64,000 nt of DNA from Rhodococcus sp. 1163. Lineage in GTDB: Bacteria; Actinomycetota; Actinomycetes; Mycobacteriales; Mycobacteriaceae. Below are positions 63,690 through 64,000 of the stretch, in pieces. The stretch is from contig NZ_MKKX01000030.1 in NCBI RefSeq assembly GCF_002091985.1, positions 95,183 to 159,182 on the forward strand. Direction: 5' to 3'. Both the position numbers and the translations under genes were made by a program. How positions within the stretch are numbered: the first letter of the stretch is position 1; each line of letters begins with the position of its first letter. The notes beneath the pieces are model-generated. The model did no database searches and was not told where the DNA came from. It saw nothing but the letters and a program-made list of their open reading frames with translations.

Positions 63690-63910
63690 AGCCTTTCCTC
63701 GGGTGGTGTGCGCGAGGTTCGGACGGGCCAGTGACGGGCCGAGGTGGGGCGGCAGGCTCCTATGAGGTCACGGACTTCGCGTGCTCCACGGTGTTGTGGT
63801 GGCCTGCAGGCGAGGTGGTCGACGGGTCCCGCGGAAGGCACCGGATGGGCCAGGAAAATTCGGGGTCAGGCCGCCTCGTCAGCGGGTTGATCTCATTATT
63901 ACTGGAAAAT
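63690..63910 (-). ncRNA. Candidate IS110 bridge RNA region
   Basis: In IS110-group elements the guide (bridge) RNA is encoded in the non-coding end 5' of the recombinase gene. Here that end is 63682 to about 63910, read on the minus strand. Small stems such as CCAC-N6-GTGG are present, but the two guide loops could not be assigned by eye. The call rests on position only. Confidence 0.35.
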
Positions 63911-63914
63911 TTTG

Positions 63915-63989
63915 AGCCCAACTGCTCTGCACGCCAATCGTTTCGACGATGAACATGTCGAAACGATTGGCGTGCAGAGCAGTTGGGCT
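63915..63989. repeat. 33-bp perfect inverted repeat with 9-nt loop
   Basis: The left arm (63915-63947, starting AGCCCAACTGCTCTGC) is exactly complementary to the right arm (63957-63989). The loop is GATGAACAT. It would form a very strong hairpin. It lies beside the IS110 non-coding end with no gene before the window ends. It may be a terminator, an IS target or a transposon-end footprint. Confidence 0.9.
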
Positions 63990-64000
63990 TGCCCGCTCCA

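Larger units (their letters stand above)
62602..63910 (-). mobile_element. IS110-family insertion sequence (ends approximate)
   Basis: The element carries one DEDD transposase on the minus strand and has no terminal inverted repeats, as usual for IS110. Its 3' end must lie close to where the IS3 orfA is broken (about 62601-62619). The 5' end is uncertain; the non-coding stretch to about 63910 is the longest plausible limit. GCTCCTAT at 62607-62614 recurs at 63756-63763 and could instead mark the core repeats. Confidence 0.75.

Noticed and set aside
1..64000. CRISPR arrays, rRNA genes, prophage structural genes
   Set aside because: No regularly spaced direct repeats, no rRNA sequence and no capsid, tail or terminase genes were seen.

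Overview
The window is high-GC actinobacterial DNA. Mycolic-acid-lineage marker loci (iniBAC, a complete mce4 operon with KstR-type operators, HspR-type HAIR operators) point to a Rhodococcus-like member of the Mycobacteriales. Species cannot be fixed from sequence alone.

Layout. 1-9.2 kb: a partial AlaA-type aminotransferase, an SRAP (YedK/HMCES) protein, an S9 peptidase, an AbiEi/DUF559-like protein, a large membrane Fe-S reductase with a long KAPG-repeat tail, and a small secreted protein. 9.1-26.6 kb: a 33-aa hydrophobic peptide gene, a GNAT/FemAB-like enzyme, then a minus-strand cluster (Hsp70-like membrane protein, LuxR-type IniR-like regulator, two truncated Hsp70-like membrane proteins, secreted S1 protease) facing the plus-strand iniB-iniA-iniC dynamin operon. 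A TreS-like GH13 protein and a small exported protein follow. 26.7-31.8 kb: dnaK-grpE-dnaJ-hspR behind two HAIR operators, and a flavin reductase. 31.8-51.1 kb: the steroid/cholesterol block (echA19, fadD19, a nitronate monooxygenase-like protein, fadE26-fadE27, 3Fe-4S ferredoxin, hsd4A-type SDR, yrbE4AB, mce4A-F, an HSL-type esterase, mam4AB) with KstR-type boxes in all its main promoters. 51.1-60.6 kb: otsA and a conserved 57-aa gene, a heterodimeric ABC exporter, two CsbD-like coiled-coil proteins, an alpha/beta hydrolase, an orphan MbtH and a ThrE-type exporter. 60.7-64 kb: tRNA-Thr(TGT) followed by island-like DNA with an AbiE antitoxin, a decayed AbiEii toxin, a cut IS3 orfA, an IS110 element and a 33-bp perfect inverted repeat.

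How the genes fit. The block from the aminotransferase to hspR follows the gene order I recall for M. tuberculosis Rv0337c-Rv0353. The block from echA19 to the 57-aa gene follows Rv3516-Rv3489. The two are far apart in M. tuberculosis but adjoin here at about 31.0-31.8 kb. The mce4 block encodes uptake of a steroid (YrbE permeases, Mce4A-F, Mam4A/B) plus side-chain activation and first oxidation (FadD19, FadE26/27, EchA19), all apparently under KstR.

The most unusual part is the cell-envelope stress locus at 10.5-23.7 kb. A signal-responsive regulator lies in one operon with three membrane-anchored actin/Hsp70-fold proteins, two reduced to the first lobe, and a secreted protease. This operon diverges from the dynamin operon over a promoter region carrying tandem repeats.
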